From Pseudomonas batumici (lineage in GTDB: Bacteria > Pseudomonadota > Gammaproteobacteria > Pseudomonadales > Pseudomonadaceae): a stretch of 64,000 nucleotides of DNA. Location of the stretch: NCBI RefSeq assembly GCF_000820515.1, contig NZ_JXDG01000011.1:1-64000 (forward strand). Direction: 5' to 3'. The notes under the pieces were generated by a model that ran no database searches, had not been told where the DNA came from, and worked only from the letters and a program-made list of their open reading frames with translations. Shown piece after piece: positions 25,821 to 34,541 of this stretch. The position numbers were made by a program, and so were the translations under genes. Position 1 is the first letter of the stretch. Each line of letters opens with the position of its first letter.

Positions 25821-28661
25821 ATGACGGTTCTGACGCAGGGTATTCACACTCACACACCAACGCTGGCGGTCGTTGATCCCCGTGGGCTGGCGGTGCGTGT
25901 GGTTGCTTATTGCCGTTCTGTCGAGACGGCGCGGCCTGAAGAGCGGGTCAATCGAAGTGCTTATGACGCGATGGGGCGTCTGATCGAGCAATGGGACCCC
26001 AGACTTTGGGCGCTCAATGCGGAAGATGTCGAACCCCCAGCCAACCTGGTCAATCGTTATTCACTGTCCGGGAAGGTATTGAGTTCGATCAGCGTCGATG
26101 CGGGTCAGCGGGTCAGCTTGTTCGGTGATGGAGATCAGTTGGTCCAAACCTGGGACAGCCGGAGTACTGAACGGCGGATCGAGTACGACGATCTGCTGCG
26201 ACCGCTGGCCATTTTCGAACAGGGCGAAGGTGACGCAGCGCGATGCACCGAGCGTTATGAGTACGCCGATGCCGATGCCGGGTTCGCGGCTCACAACCAA
26301 TGTGGGCAATTGATTCGGCACGATGACCCGGCGGGTACCCAGACGTTGGACGAGTACGCCCTGACAGGTGGAGTCCTTGAGCAGACCCAGCGCTTTCTGA
26401 GTTCGCTGGAAGTACCGGATTGGCCGCGCGGGTTGTTGGAGCGGGATGCGTTGCTGGAGCCCTCAGAGCAGGCGGCAACCACCGCGACGCGCTTCAACCC
26501 GCTGGGTGATGTGTTGGAACAGACCGATGCCAAGGGCAATCGGCAATCGTTCGATTACACCTTCGACGGTCAGTTGTTCGCCACTCACCTGCAACTCAGT
26601 GCCCAGGCAACCCCGCAAACCCTGGTCAGTGCCATCCGCTACAACGCCTACGGCCAGGTTGAACAGGAAACGGCCGGAAACGGCGTAGTGAGTACGCTGA
26701 CGTACAGACCTGAAGACGGCCGTCTGCTCCGGCTGCAAGCTCGACTTGGCAGCGAGGCTGCGCTGCAGGATCTTCACTACGACTACGATCCGGTGGGCAA
26801 TGTGCTGAGTATTGAGGACGCGGCCTTGCCGATCCGGTTTTTCGCCAATCAGCGAGTTGAGCCAATCAAGCATTATGGCTACGACAGCCTCTATCAACTG
26901 ACCGACGCGACCGGCTGGGAGGCGGGCAGTGCCAGTCGAGGACCGGAATTCAATCGCTTCGGCGATCCGGGTGCAGTCGCCAACTACCAGCAAACTTACA
27001 GCTATGACGCCGGTGGCAACCTGCTGGAACTGGTCCATGTCGGTCCGCAAAGCCACAGCCGTAAGCTGACGGTGGCGCGCCACAGCAATCGCTGCCTGCC
27101 TGAACAGAATGGCCGGCCACCCACTGAAGAGGAGATTGCAGCCGCTTTTGATGGCAACGGCAACCTGTTGGATCTGCAACCGAGGCAGGCGATGAGTTGG
27201 GATGTGCGTAATCAGTTGCGCGAGGTGCGCCCGGTTGAGCGTGAGGGGGCCGACGATGATCGCGAACTGTACCTGTACGGCGGCGATGGGATGCGGCGGC
27301 GCAAGGTTCGCTCCAGCCAGACCAACGTCCGTTCGCTGATCTCCGAAGTCCGCTACTTGCCGGGCCTGGAAATCCGCACCCGTGAAGGCAGTGGTGAAGT
27401 GTTGCAGGTCATCTGTGTTCAAGCCGGCCGCAGTGCCATGCAGGTGCTGCACTGGGAAACCGCACCGCCCTCTGGCATCGCCAACGATCAATATCGCTAC
27501 AACCTGACCGACCACCTGGGCTCTAGCAGCTTGGAGCTGGACAGTAGAGCTGGGGTGATCAGCCAGGAAGCGTATTACCCCTATGGCGGTACGGCCTGGT
27601 TTGCCGGTCGCAGTGAAGTGGAGGCGAGCTACAAGACCGTGCGTTATTCGGGCAAGGAGCGCGACGCGACGGGGCTTTACTACTATGGCTTCAGGTATTA
27701 CGCGTCGTGGTTGCAGCGGTGGATTAATCCGGATCCGATTGGAAGCAGGGGTGGATTGAATTTCTATCGAATGGTGTCCAACAATCCACTCTCGCGGGTT
27801 GATAGCGAGGGATTGATGGACCGACCACCTCCAATCCCAGGCTCTCGACCATCCTCCTCCGGGGCTCGGGCGCCTGCCGCTCCTTCCCGGCGTCCTCAGC
27901 TATCGCTCGCGGAGATGATTGCTTTGACAAAAAGTGCTGCCCCGGTGGCGCCAAGTCAGGCAGAAAGATCGGCTGGAGATGTTCCAGTGGGATTGCGTGA
28001 GCCCCATACCGAATTGATATTGGACGCCGGATTTGTGCCGGGCAAAAAAATAAAAGATATATCTTCCAGCTATGAAAGTACGGTTTATGGTTTTTCTGAC
28101 GACGAGTGGATTGTTATCAAGGATTACTCAAGTATGACCGCGCTGGAAGCGTCGGAAGTGACCCGGCAGAAAGTGGGGGCGGGCAACGAGGTATTTGCTT
28201 ATAAAGTGAGTCAGCACTTGGGGTTGAATATTGTTCCAGGTACAGCGTTAAGACCGGATTCCGAACGAGAGGTTGTCTCTCGTTATGTCAACGTTGGCGA
28301 AAGCCCCGCGTTTGACCGTCGGCAGACCAGTATGTATGTTTTTGATTTTCTATTGAATACGCGTGATCGAACGAATGAGGGGGGGAACGTTATATTTGAT
28401 CAGGCGGGCAAGGCTTTTGCGATTGACCATCAATCCATATTGGAACTGGGGTATATCGATATCAGGCCTGAAGATATCGCACAGGGCAGTCTGGATGCGT
28501 TTTTCAGTAACCCGATGACCGCTGAGCGCCTGCGTGATACCGATTGGGGCAGCTTTTTCGAAGACAACATATCGCCGTCCCTGGTAGAAAATCGAGCGGA
28601 AATAAAATCGGCCTTTCTGGGGCGGATTGATTTCATTCGTAATCGTCTTGGTGGTCGATGA
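25821..28661 (+). CDS. Tc toxin subunit TcC (RHS-repeat protein) with PI3/PI4-kinase-like C-terminal effector
   Basis: Predicted 946 residues; ATG 25821 with CGGAG upstream. Residues ~1-665 are RHS/YD repeats and the RHS core (RYSGKERDATGLYYYGFRYY, INPDPIGSRGGLNFYRMVSN), ending in DSEGLM (Asp661), the site where TcC proteins cut themselves to free the toxin. After a Pro/Ser linker, residues ~720-946 form the variable effector. It shows WIVIKDYS (Lys767), NEVFAYKVSQHLGLNIVPGT (Glu790), FDFLLNTRDRTNEGGN (Asp849, Asn856) and AFAIDHQ (Asp869), in the order and style of PI3/PI4-kinase-like and HipA-like folds. The effector part is AT-richer than the core. The kinase assignment is my inference. Confidence 0.9.
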   Translation: MTVLTQGIHTHTPTLAVVDPRGLAVRVVAYCRSVETARPEERVNRSAYDAMGRLIEQWDPRLWALNAEDVEPPANLVNRYSLSGKVLSSISVDAGQRVSLFGDGDQLVQTWDSRSTERRIEYDDLLRPLAIFEQGEGDAARCTERYEYADADAGFAAHNQCGQLIRHDDPAGTQTLDEYALTGGVLEQTQRFLSSLEVPDWPRGLLERDALLEPSEQAATTATRFNPLGDVLEQTDAKGNRQSFDYTFDGQLFATHLQLSAQATPQTLVSAIRYNAYGQVEQETAGNGVVSTLTYRPEDGRLLRLQARLGSEAALQDLHYDYDPVGNVLSIEDAALPIRFFANQRVEPIKHYGYDSLYQLTDATGWEAGSASRGPEFNRFGDPGAVANYQQTYSYDAGGNLLELVHVGPQSHSRKLTVARHSNRCLPEQNGRPPTEEEIAAAFDGNGNLLDLQPRQAMSWDVRNQLREVRPVEREGADDDRELYLYGGDGMRRRKVRSSQTNVRSLISEVRYLPGLEIRTREGSGEVLQVICVQAGRSAMQVLHWETAPPSGIANDQYRYNLTDHLGSSSLELDSRAGVISQEAYYPYGGTAWFAGRSEVEASYKTVRYSGKERDATGLYYYGFRYYASWLQRWINPDPIGSRGGLNFYRMVSNNPLSRVDSEGLMDRPPPIPGSRPSSSGARAPAAPSRRPQLSLAEMIALTKSAAPVAPSQAERSAGDVPVGLREPHTELILDAGFVPGKKIKDISSSYESTVYGFSDDEWIVIKDYSSMTALEASEVTRQKVGAGNEVFAYKVSQHLGLNIVPGTALRPDSEREVVSRYVNVGESPAFDRRQTSMYVFDFLLNTRDRTNEGGNVIFDQAGKAFAIDHQSILELGYIDIRPEDIAQGSLDAFFSNPMTAERLRDTDWGSFFEDNISPSLVENRAEIKSAFLGRIDFIRNRLGGR

Positions 28662-28707
28662 GGGCGAGCGCACGGACTCCAGCACTGTTCGGTGTTCTAC
28701 AAAGAAC

Positions 28708-28742
28708 AACCGCTCCCGCACGGTGGTGCGAGAGCGGGTAAA
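28708..28742 (+). terminator. Hairpin after the TcC gene
   Basis: CCGCTCCCGCAC and GTGCGAGAGCGG-like arms around GGTG form a strong stem about 50 bp after the TcC stop, with no long T run. It may serve both the Tc operon and the convergent DUF6124-like gene. Confidence 0.5.
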
Positions 28743-28754
28743 GCGCTCAGTCCG

Positions 28755-29075
28755 TCAGGCAGTTGCCGTCTCCTGTTCGTCGAGTAGCTCATCCATCTTC
28801 TGTTGAGCCATATCGATCAGGTGCACGGCCCCCAAGGCGAGTTTGCGCTGTGAGCCCTGGAGATTGTCCGCCGATTCGTAGGCGGTCGCCGAGGCGCTTT
28901 GGAGAATTTCGTAGATATGGAGCAGGGTTTCTTCTGTGCTGCGTGATTGCCGTTTCCGCGGCGGGGTACGAGTCGCGGGTAATTCGTAGTGAGCGAAGGC
29001 ACGCTCGGCGGCGAGCCGGAATGCCGGGGAGGTGAGGTCTTCCGCTTCAGGCGGATTGGGGGTGATCTTGAACAT
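28755..29075 (-). CDS. DUF6124-like small Pseudomonas protein
   Basis: Predicted 106 residues, starting MFKITPNPPEAEDLTSPAFR. The MFKxTPNPP opening, an AAERAxxHY segment, a basic linker and a C-terminal helical part (LLHIYEILQSASATAYESAD, LALGAVHLIDMAQQKMDELL) are the pattern of the DUF6124 family, common in Pseudomonas and of unknown function. ATG 29075 is chosen: AAGGGA precedes it, and upstream in-frame codons look non-coding. It is convergent with the Tc operon. Confidence 0.75.
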   Translation of the reverse strand: MFKITPNPPEAEDLTSPAFRLAAERAFAHYELPATRTPPRKRQSRSTEETLLHIYEILQSASATAYESADNLQGSQRKLALGAVHLIDMAQQKMDELLDEQETATA

Positions 29076-29218
29076 GGTGTATCCCTTTTGATGAGTGGGA
29101 CCGTCACCGTTCGCTTGCACACGAAGAAGGTGGCGGCCGTACGCAGGTGTGCAAGACCGGGGCAAAAGGTAAACCCGGCAGATCCCGAAGAATCTCCCGC
29201 GCACGGCCGCCATAACAC

Positions 29219-29251
29219 AATATTTCAGACGTAAAAAAAGCCTGAAATATT
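29219..29251. other. Inverted repeat AATATTTCAG / CTGAAATATT
   Basis: Perfect 10-bp arms separated by 13 bases that include a run of seven A. It lies 143 bp upstream of the DUF6124-like gene, so it may be an operator or the remnant of a terminator. The long gap 29076-29839 otherwise holds a REP doublet and the second island palindrome; I see no convincing gene in it. Confidence 0.5.
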
Positions 29252-29490
29252 TGGCGTCGCGCGCCTTTTGTCAGTCCGGACTTGCACGTCCGTATCACCG
29301 AATTGGCGGTGACACTGTGCAGACTAGTCGTCGGTCCTGACAGGCGCAACGGGTTGGGATTTTCTAGGAAATTTCATTCAAGTGAAAGGGAATAGTCTTC
29401 GCGGATCACCTGCAGGCTCAGATCCAAATGCATTTTTGGCAAGCGCTCAGCTATGAGCACAATACCTGCCAGTTAAGGTGAACACGGTCC

Positions 29491-29575
29491 TGTAGGAGCC
29501 TGGCTTGCCAGCGATGACGTCCGGATGGGCACTGCAAGGCTTGAGGTCTCTTCGCTGGCAAGCCAGGCTCCTACA
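29491..29575. repeat. REP doublet
   Basis: TGTAGGAGCCTGGCTTGCC and its inverse face each other across about 45 bases, a typical Pseudomonas REP pair in an intergenic space. Confidence 0.85.
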
Positions 29576-29654
29576 AGTTGTGTGGCGTTTTCAATATCCC
29601 ATTTTCTTAATTGACTGACATTGGGCCGTGGGCAGCTCAATACCATTTATCGGC

Positions 29655-29674
29655 ACTGTCATTTCTGACAGTAG
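29655..29674. promoter_or_regulatory. Tc-island palindrome, copy 2
   Basis: The 20 bases are identical to 11704-11723 upstream of the TcB gene. Here the site lies about 165 bp before the start of the small unknown gene at 29840, on the same strand and in the same orientation, suggesting shared control. Confidence 0.6.
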
Positions 29675-29839
29675 TCAGGCACCCGGAGGTTTGTAACTCT
29701 GAGGGTGAGAGACCCCGTTGATTTCATTTTGCTCAGTTGAACGATCCAGGGGCACCTCTGCAAAAACTCACATTCACAGGGATATTCCCTCTATAAAACG
29801 GACTCTATCATGAGCACGATCAAAGGCGAGGAGGCTGCC

Positions 29840-30235
29840 ATGTCGCACCTCAGTGTGAAAGAAGTGGTGATTTCATGCGGTGTGGCGAACAGTCATCTCG
29901 GGGAGCTGAAACTCCTTTATATGTTTATGCCGGCAGCGGATAACGAATTTCTTTTTGTCGTGACTGCCCAATCTTATAAATTCAGCCCAAACACTGGAAA
30001 AAACATAGCCCGTTTCCGGTTCCGTATTGGGAAGGCCGATCAAAGCGGAACAACTTATGGCATTTGGTACACCTCACCCGCTTCGCTGGAGCAGGATGCG
30101 CAGTGGCATGACCATCTTGTGGGACTCAGCTGGCCGACAACAGACAAAGGGATTATTGAGGTCGAATTTATGTATGACCCGGTGGGTGGTGGGGTTATCA
30201 AGCCGTGTGTGTCCACAAGGTTATTCGAGCGGTGA
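29840..30235 (+). CDS. Hypothetical protein at the edge of the Tc island
   Basis: Predicted 131 residues from ATG 29840, which has GAGGAGG five bases before it; an upstream ATG at 29810 (141 residues) has no good ribosome site. I do not recognise a family. The sequence is beta-rich with many aromatic residues (LKLLYMFMPAADNEFLFVV, FRFRIGKADQSGTTYGIWYT, IIEVEFMYDPVGGGVIKP). It has no signal peptide and reads like a small single-domain beta-sandwich. The upstream palindrome shared with the TcB promoter suggests that it belongs to the toxin regulon. Confidence 0.65.
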   Translation: MSHLSVKEVVISCGVANSHLGELKLLYMFMPAADNEFLFVVTAQSYKFSPNTGKNIARFRFRIGKADQSGTTYGIWYTSPASLEQDAQWHDHLVGLSWPTTDKGIIEVEFMYDPVGGGVIKPCVSTRLFER

Positions 30236-30348
30236 TTTTCAGCGACGCCAGATCCGGCTTACGGCAGGCGTGGATTGTCGGGCTGGCGGGTGAACCTGTT
30301 GAGGTGTTCTACACGAGGTATGGGTACTGACGGGGTGATAAAAAAACA

Positions 30349-30431
30349 CCCTCGCACCACAAGCTGCGGATAGGGGGGACGCAGCGAGCGGGACGGGGGT
30401 GAGTGAAACACTGTAGTTCACTATGCGAGGG
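30349..30431. other. Structured intergenic segment
   Basis: CCCTCGCA at 30349 pairs with TGCGAGGG at 30424, enclosing a smaller AGTGAA/TTCACT stem near 30401-30422. One end is followed by TTTT and the other preceded by an A run, so it can work as a terminator in either direction between the unknown gene and yaaA. Confidence 0.4.
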
Positions 30432-30502
30432 TTTTCACCGAAACCTGCATTTCAATCGGGCTCGAACGCCCATGGATATCTTCAAACCGCTCGATATCGT
30501 CT

Positions 30503-31282
30503 TCACTCCGGCGCGTGATCGCGCAAAAACACCAGGTTGTCCGGTTTGGAGAGTTCGGGGCTGAATCGGTAGCCTTGTTCGTCGAATGCCTTCAATTGCT
30601 CCGGGTTCTGGATGCGTTCCCGAATCACGAAGCGCGCCATCATCCCCCGGGCTTTTTTCGCGTAGAAACTGATGATCTTGTACTGGCCGTTCTTCTGGTC
30701 GCGGAATTCGGTGTTGATGATCCGTGCGTTCAGGGCCGAGCGTTTGACCGCCGAGAAGTACTCGTTCGACGCCAGGTTCAACAGCACATCATCACCTTGT
30801 TCAGCCAAGGCTTCATTGAGCCATTCGCTGATGCGCGTGCCCCAGAAGGCATACAGGTCCTTGCCCCGGGCATTGGCGAACTTGGTGCCCATCTCCAGGC
30901 GATAGGGCTGCATCAGGTCCAGCGGGCGCAACAGGCCGTAGAGCCCGGAGAGCATGCGCAGGTGGGTCTGGGCGTAGTCGAAGTCGGCGTCGTTGAAGTC
31001 TTCGGCGTTGAGGCCGGTGTAGACGTCGCCCTTGAAGGCCAGCAGCGCCTGTTTGGCGTTGTCCGGGGTAAAAGCCGGGGTCCAGCTGCCGAAGCGCGCG
31101 GCGTTGAGGCCGCCGATCTTGTCGGAGACGTGCATCAGCTCGCTGATCTGCGCCGGGCTGAGGGTGCGCAGTTGCTCGATCAGCTCCTGGGAGTGGTCCA
31201 GGTATTGCGGCTGGGTGAAGCGCTGGGTCACCGGTGGTGTTTCGAAATCGAGGGTCTTGGCGGGGGAAATCACCATCAGCAT
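30503..31282 (-). CDS. yaaA: Peroxide stress protein YaaA (UPF0246)
   Basis: Predicted 259 residues, the usual length. Family motifs are clear: [11 protein letters not shown] at the start, [35 protein letters not shown] with a short break, and NLASNEYF. YaaA limits free iron and oxidative DNA damage during peroxide stress in E. coli. Cytoplasmic, single gene, divergent from the deacetylase-like gene. Confidence 0.95.
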   Translation of the reverse strand: MLMVISPAKTLDFETPPVTQRFTQPQYLDHSQELIEQLRTLSPAQISELMHVSDKIGGLNAARFGSWTPAFTPDNAKQALLAFKGDVYTGLNAEDFNDADFDYAQTHLRMLSGLYGLLRPLDLMQPYRLEMGTKFANARGKDLYAFWGTRISEWLNEALAEQGDDVLLNLASNEYFSAVKRSALNARIINTEFRDQKNGQYKIISFYAKKARGMMARFVIRERIQNPEQLKAFDEQGYRFSPELSKPDNLVFLRDHAPE

Positions 31283-31433
31283 GCAGTCGTCTCCTTTGAT
31301 CGTCGGGGGATTCTAGGGGCTTGGGCGGTTTGACTCCACCTATGATGGCGATAGGGCCGGAACAGACACCGCAAAGGCCCGGGCCCTCAGATCGGCTATA
31401 GTGCGCGGCGGGTTCTGATATGGAGGCACCCTT

Positions 31434-32558
31434 TTGCGTATCGTTCTTTTCTTCTCGGCCCTGCTGGCCTGCCTCGCGGCCGTCGCTGCGCCGAACGACC
31501 CCGCGACCCTGGATCGCAGCACCTGGCCCGAACAACTGAGCAGCCCGGCCTTGTTCGATGTCGCTTCGCGCGCGCAGATCCTGATGTTCGCCCATCTGCT
31601 GCTGGTCAGCGAGGTGCTCGATGAGCCCGCCCTGAAGAAGCGCCTGGGGCTCAAGCAGATCAACATGGCCGCCATCGACGCGGTGCGCCATCGCATGTGG
31701 CAGCGCCTGCTGACCAGCTACAACGCCGCCCAGCAGAGCTGCGAACAGGACGCCTCCTTCTGTTTCTATGTAGAGGACATGGACAGCCTGCAAAAAGCCG
31801 CCGGCAAGTTCCGGGTTGCCGATGACTCCTTCTATGTGCGCTGGGCCGAACCCGCCCGGGCCTTCAACGAACGTTACCTGGACGAGCAACTGCGCCTCGC
31901 CGCGCTGTTGCCGCAGACCAGCAGCGAAATCCAGCTGATGGGCGACCACGAGCGCAATGGCGAAGCTTTCAACGATCGGCTGTTCCTGCTGACCTTCGAC
32001 GGCGGGCCGACGATGGCCCAGGGCAATACCGACGAGTTGGCCGACTACCTGCGCAAACAGAAGATCAGCGGCCTGTTCTTTGTCCTGGGCAACGCCTTGC
32101 AGGCCCGCCTGGACAAGACCTCGATGCCGGCGGTGCGCGAGCTTTACCGCCAGCAATGCGTCGGTGTGGAAGGCTGGCAGTACCGCTCCCACAGCCAGTG
32201 GCAGGACTGGGAGGACTCGATCCTGCGCAGTGTCGCGCTGGTGCAGAACGCCGTCCCGGACAACTATGTCGCGCTCTTCCGGCCGCCTTACGGACAACGT
32301 CGGGCCGACAGCGCGGCGTTTTTCAAGGCCCAGCACTTGCAAGTCGCGCTGTGGGATATCGATTCAGGGGACGTCACCGGCAAACTCAGTGCCGAACAGT
32401 CGGCCCAGCGGGTGATGACCCTTATGCTGCTCTGGCGTCGTGGGGTGATCGTGTTCCATGACACCCAGGACAAGGCGCGCACGGCATTGCCCTGGCTGCT
32501 CAAGCAGACCGCCGAAAGCGGGCTCGGATGGCAGGATTGCAAGGAAGCGTTTCGTTAG
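31434..32558 (+). CDS. Polysaccharide deacetylase (NodB)-like exported protein with degenerate metal site
   Basis: Predicted 374 residues, TTG start with GGAGG seven bases upstream. A signal peptide (RIVLFFSALLACLAAVAA) leads to a helical domain (~20-175) and then a NodB-type domain. Its motif 1 reads LLTFDGGPT where active enzymes have TFDDGP, and motif 2 reads RSHSQWQDW where HSxxH is usual, so the second Asp and second His of the metal site are missing. Later motifs (LFRPPYG, DIDSGD, IVFHD) are kept. It is probably periplasmic; activity is doubtful or unusual. Confidence 0.8.
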   Translation: MRIVLFFSALLACLAAVAAPNDPATLDRSTWPEQLSSPALFDVASRAQILMFAHLLLVSEVLDEPALKKRLGLKQINMAAIDAVRHRMWQRLLTSYNAAQQSCEQDASFCFYVEDMDSLQKAAGKFRVADDSFYVRWAEPARAFNERYLDEQLRLAALLPQTSSEIQLMGDHERNGEAFNDRLFLLTFDGGPTMAQGNTDELADYLRKQKISGLFFVLGNALQARLDKTSMPAVRELYRQQCVGVEGWQYRSHSQWQDWEDSILRSVALVQNAVPDNYVALFRPPYGQRRADSAAFFKAQHLQVALWDIDSGDVTGKLSAEQSAQRVMTLMLLWRRGVIVFHDTQDKARTALPWLLKQTAESGLGWQDCKEAFR

Positions 32559-32898
32559 GGGGGGAACGCGAAGTGCCCGGATTTGCTGGGCCAGGGAAAA
32601 ATCAGGTGGTGATTTCAGTACAGGCAGACTTCCGACTTTAACGGTGCGCAGGCCACTCGCCAAGCGCTATTCGTCACTTTGAAAAATAAACTTCAAAAAA
32701 CCGTCAAAGTGCTTTTTCCTGTCATGTCTTTTGCGGTATTACGGAGTCAGACCGCCGAAACCTGCAACACAGGTGGCGTCTTACAAGACCCTACTTGTGC
32801 ACAGAACGCCTGCCCCTTCACAGGCGAAATCGGCGGTCACTTCGAGGCGCAGCACCGTCAAGGTATTGCGTCGAATGGCCCCACAAAGGTGACCGAGT
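32559..32898. other. Intergenic region before the phoH-like gene
   Basis: 340 bp upstream of the PIN-PhoH gene. It presumably holds that gene's promoter. A short open frame (32679-32906) is not supported. I see no clear hairpin terminator or known RNA here. Confidence 0.4.
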
Positions 32899-34293
32899 AT
32901 GGATGATCGCGGACGCAATCCTTCTTCCAACGAGCCTATCCTCTACGTGCTCGATACCAACGTACTGATCCATGATCCGAACGCGTTACTGAACTTCGAA
33001 GAACACCATGTCGCCATCCCGATGACCGTGCTGGAGGAGCTCGACAAGCTCAAGAGCGGGCATCACAACGTCGCCGCCGAATGCCGGCAGGCGATCCGCC
33101 TCATCGACCAGACCCTGGGGGACGCCAGTCCCGAGGACGTCGAACTGGGCGTCCCGATCCAGCGTGGCAAGAGCGGCCCCAAGGGCTTGCTGTCGATCCT
33201 GATGAGCAAGCGCAGCGAACCGAACCTGGTGCTGCCCGAACACCTCAACGACAATATCATCATCAACCAGTTGATCGATCTGCATGCGCGGGACAAGGAT
33301 CTGCGCCTGGTCCTGGTGACCAAGGACATCAACATGCGCCTCAAGGCGCGCGCCTGCGGGATCGCGGCCGAGGACTACAGCACCGACCAACTGGTCGACG
33401 ACGTGTCCTTGCTGCCCAACGGCTATCACGACGTCAAAGGCTCGTTCTGGGATCGCGTCAGCAAGGTCGAGACCCGCCAGGACCATGGCCGCACCTGGCA
33501 CCAGGTGCAACTGACCGACAACCTGCCGGCGGTGCACGTCAACGAATTCATCATCGACGAGCAGGGCTTCGTCGGCTGGGTCAAGGAGATCCGCGCCAAT
33601 GTGCTGCTGATTCTCGATCTGCATCAGGAACCCCTGTTGCATCAGGAAGCCTGGGGCCTGAAACCGCGTGACATCTACCAGAGCCTGGCACTGTTCGCCT
33701 TGCTCGATCCGGATATCCACCTGGTCAACCTGACGGGGGCCGCCGGTTCCGGGAAAACCATCCTGGCCCTGGCCGCCGCCATCGAACAGACCATGGTCAG
33801 CAAGCGCTACCGGCGGATCATCGCGACCCGCAGCGTGCAGGGCCTGGACCAGGAGATCGGCTTTCTGCCTGGCACCGAGGCGGAGAAGATGGAACCTTGG
33901 CTGGGGGCGATCACCGACAACCTCGAAGCCTTGCACATGGATGACGAAAGCACCCATGGCAGCGTCGACTACATCCTCAGCAAGGTGCCGTTGCAGTTCA
34001 AATCCCTGAACTACATCCGCGGTCGCAGCTTCCAGCAGAGCCTGATCCTGATCGATGAATGCCAGAACCTCACGCCGCACCAGATGAAGACCATCATCAC
34101 CCGTGCCGGTGCCGGTTCCAAAGTGGTGTGCCTGGGCAACCTGGCACAGATCGACACCCCTTACCTGTCCGCGACCAGCTCCGGGCTGACCTACCTGACC
34201 GAACGCTTCAAGGACTTCCCGAACGGCGTGCACATCACCCTGCAGGGCGTGCCGCGTTCGATCCTGGCCGAATACGCCGAATCCCACCTGTAA
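32899..34293 (+). CDS. PIN-PhoH family ATPase (PhoH2-like)
   Basis: Predicted 464 residues. Residues ~14-150 form a PIN ribonuclease domain (YVLDTNVLIHDPNAL, VLEELDKLKSG, LVTKDINMRLKARA). A linker follows, and then a PhoH ATPase domain with Walker A GAAGSGKT (about 280-287) and Walker B LILIDECQNLT. Such PIN-PhoH fusions act as ATP-dependent RNA-unwinding ribonucleases in characterised members. In Pseudomonas this gene commonly stands beside moaCDE, as here. Confidence 0.9.
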   Translation: MDDRGRNPSSNEPILYVLDTNVLIHDPNALLNFEEHHVAIPMTVLEELDKLKSGHHNVAAECRQAIRLIDQTLGDASPEDVELGVPIQRGKSGPKGLLSILMSKRSEPNLVLPEHLNDNIIINQLIDLHARDKDLRLVLVTKDINMRLKARACGIAAEDYSTDQLVDDVSLLPNGYHDVKGSFWDRVSKVETRQDHGRTWHQVQLTDNLPAVHVNEFIIDEQGFVGWVKEIRANVLLILDLHQEPLLHQEAWGLKPRDIYQSLALFALLDPDIHLVNLTGAAGSGKTILALAAAIEQTMVSKRYRRIIATRSVQGLDQEIGFLPGTEAEKMEPWLGAITDNLEALHMDDESTHGSVDYILSKVPLQFKSLNYIRGRSFQQSLILIDECQNLTPHQMKTIITRAGAGSKVVCLGNLAQIDTPYLSATSSGLTYLTERFKDFPNGVHITLQGVPRSILAEYAESHL

Positions 34294-34305
34294 CTTCATC
34301 CACAA

Positions 34306-34332
34306 CAAGGGCGGCCAGGCGGCCGCCCTTTT
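34306..34332 (+). terminator. Rho-independent terminator after the phoH-like gene
   Basis: AAGGGCGGCC-AGGC-GGCCGCCCTT stem followed by TTTT, 13 bp after the stop codon. Confidence 0.85.
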
Positions 34333-34364
34333 CATGTCTGCCATATTGCGGTGGCCACGGTCCC

Positions 34365-34448
34365 TGTAGGAGCCGGCTTGCTGGCGATGAGGCCAGTGAG
34401 CCTTGTATTGCCTGATCGGCCGCCATCGCCAGCAAGCCGGCTCCCACA
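34365..34448. repeat. REP doublet
   Basis: TGTAGGAGCCGGCTTGCTGGCGATG and its inverse (ending GGCTCCCACA), between the phoH-like terminator and moaC. Confidence 0.85.
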
Positions 34449-34541
34449 TTAAATAAATCCGTGTGCTTCCCAGGTTTTGCGGCGCGTGCGCAAAGCTGAC
34501 CCACGGGTTTACAATCGAGGCTCCCGATCAGGAGTATCGCC

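Noticed and set aside
29104..29349. Minus-strand ORF upstream of the DUF6124-like gene
   Set aside because: Weak start, no homology pattern, contains the A-run inverted repeat; treated as intergenic.
32679..32906. 75-codon ORF upstream of the phoH-like gene
   Set aside because: No ribosome site, no family, overlaps the phoH start; more likely leader or promoter DNA.
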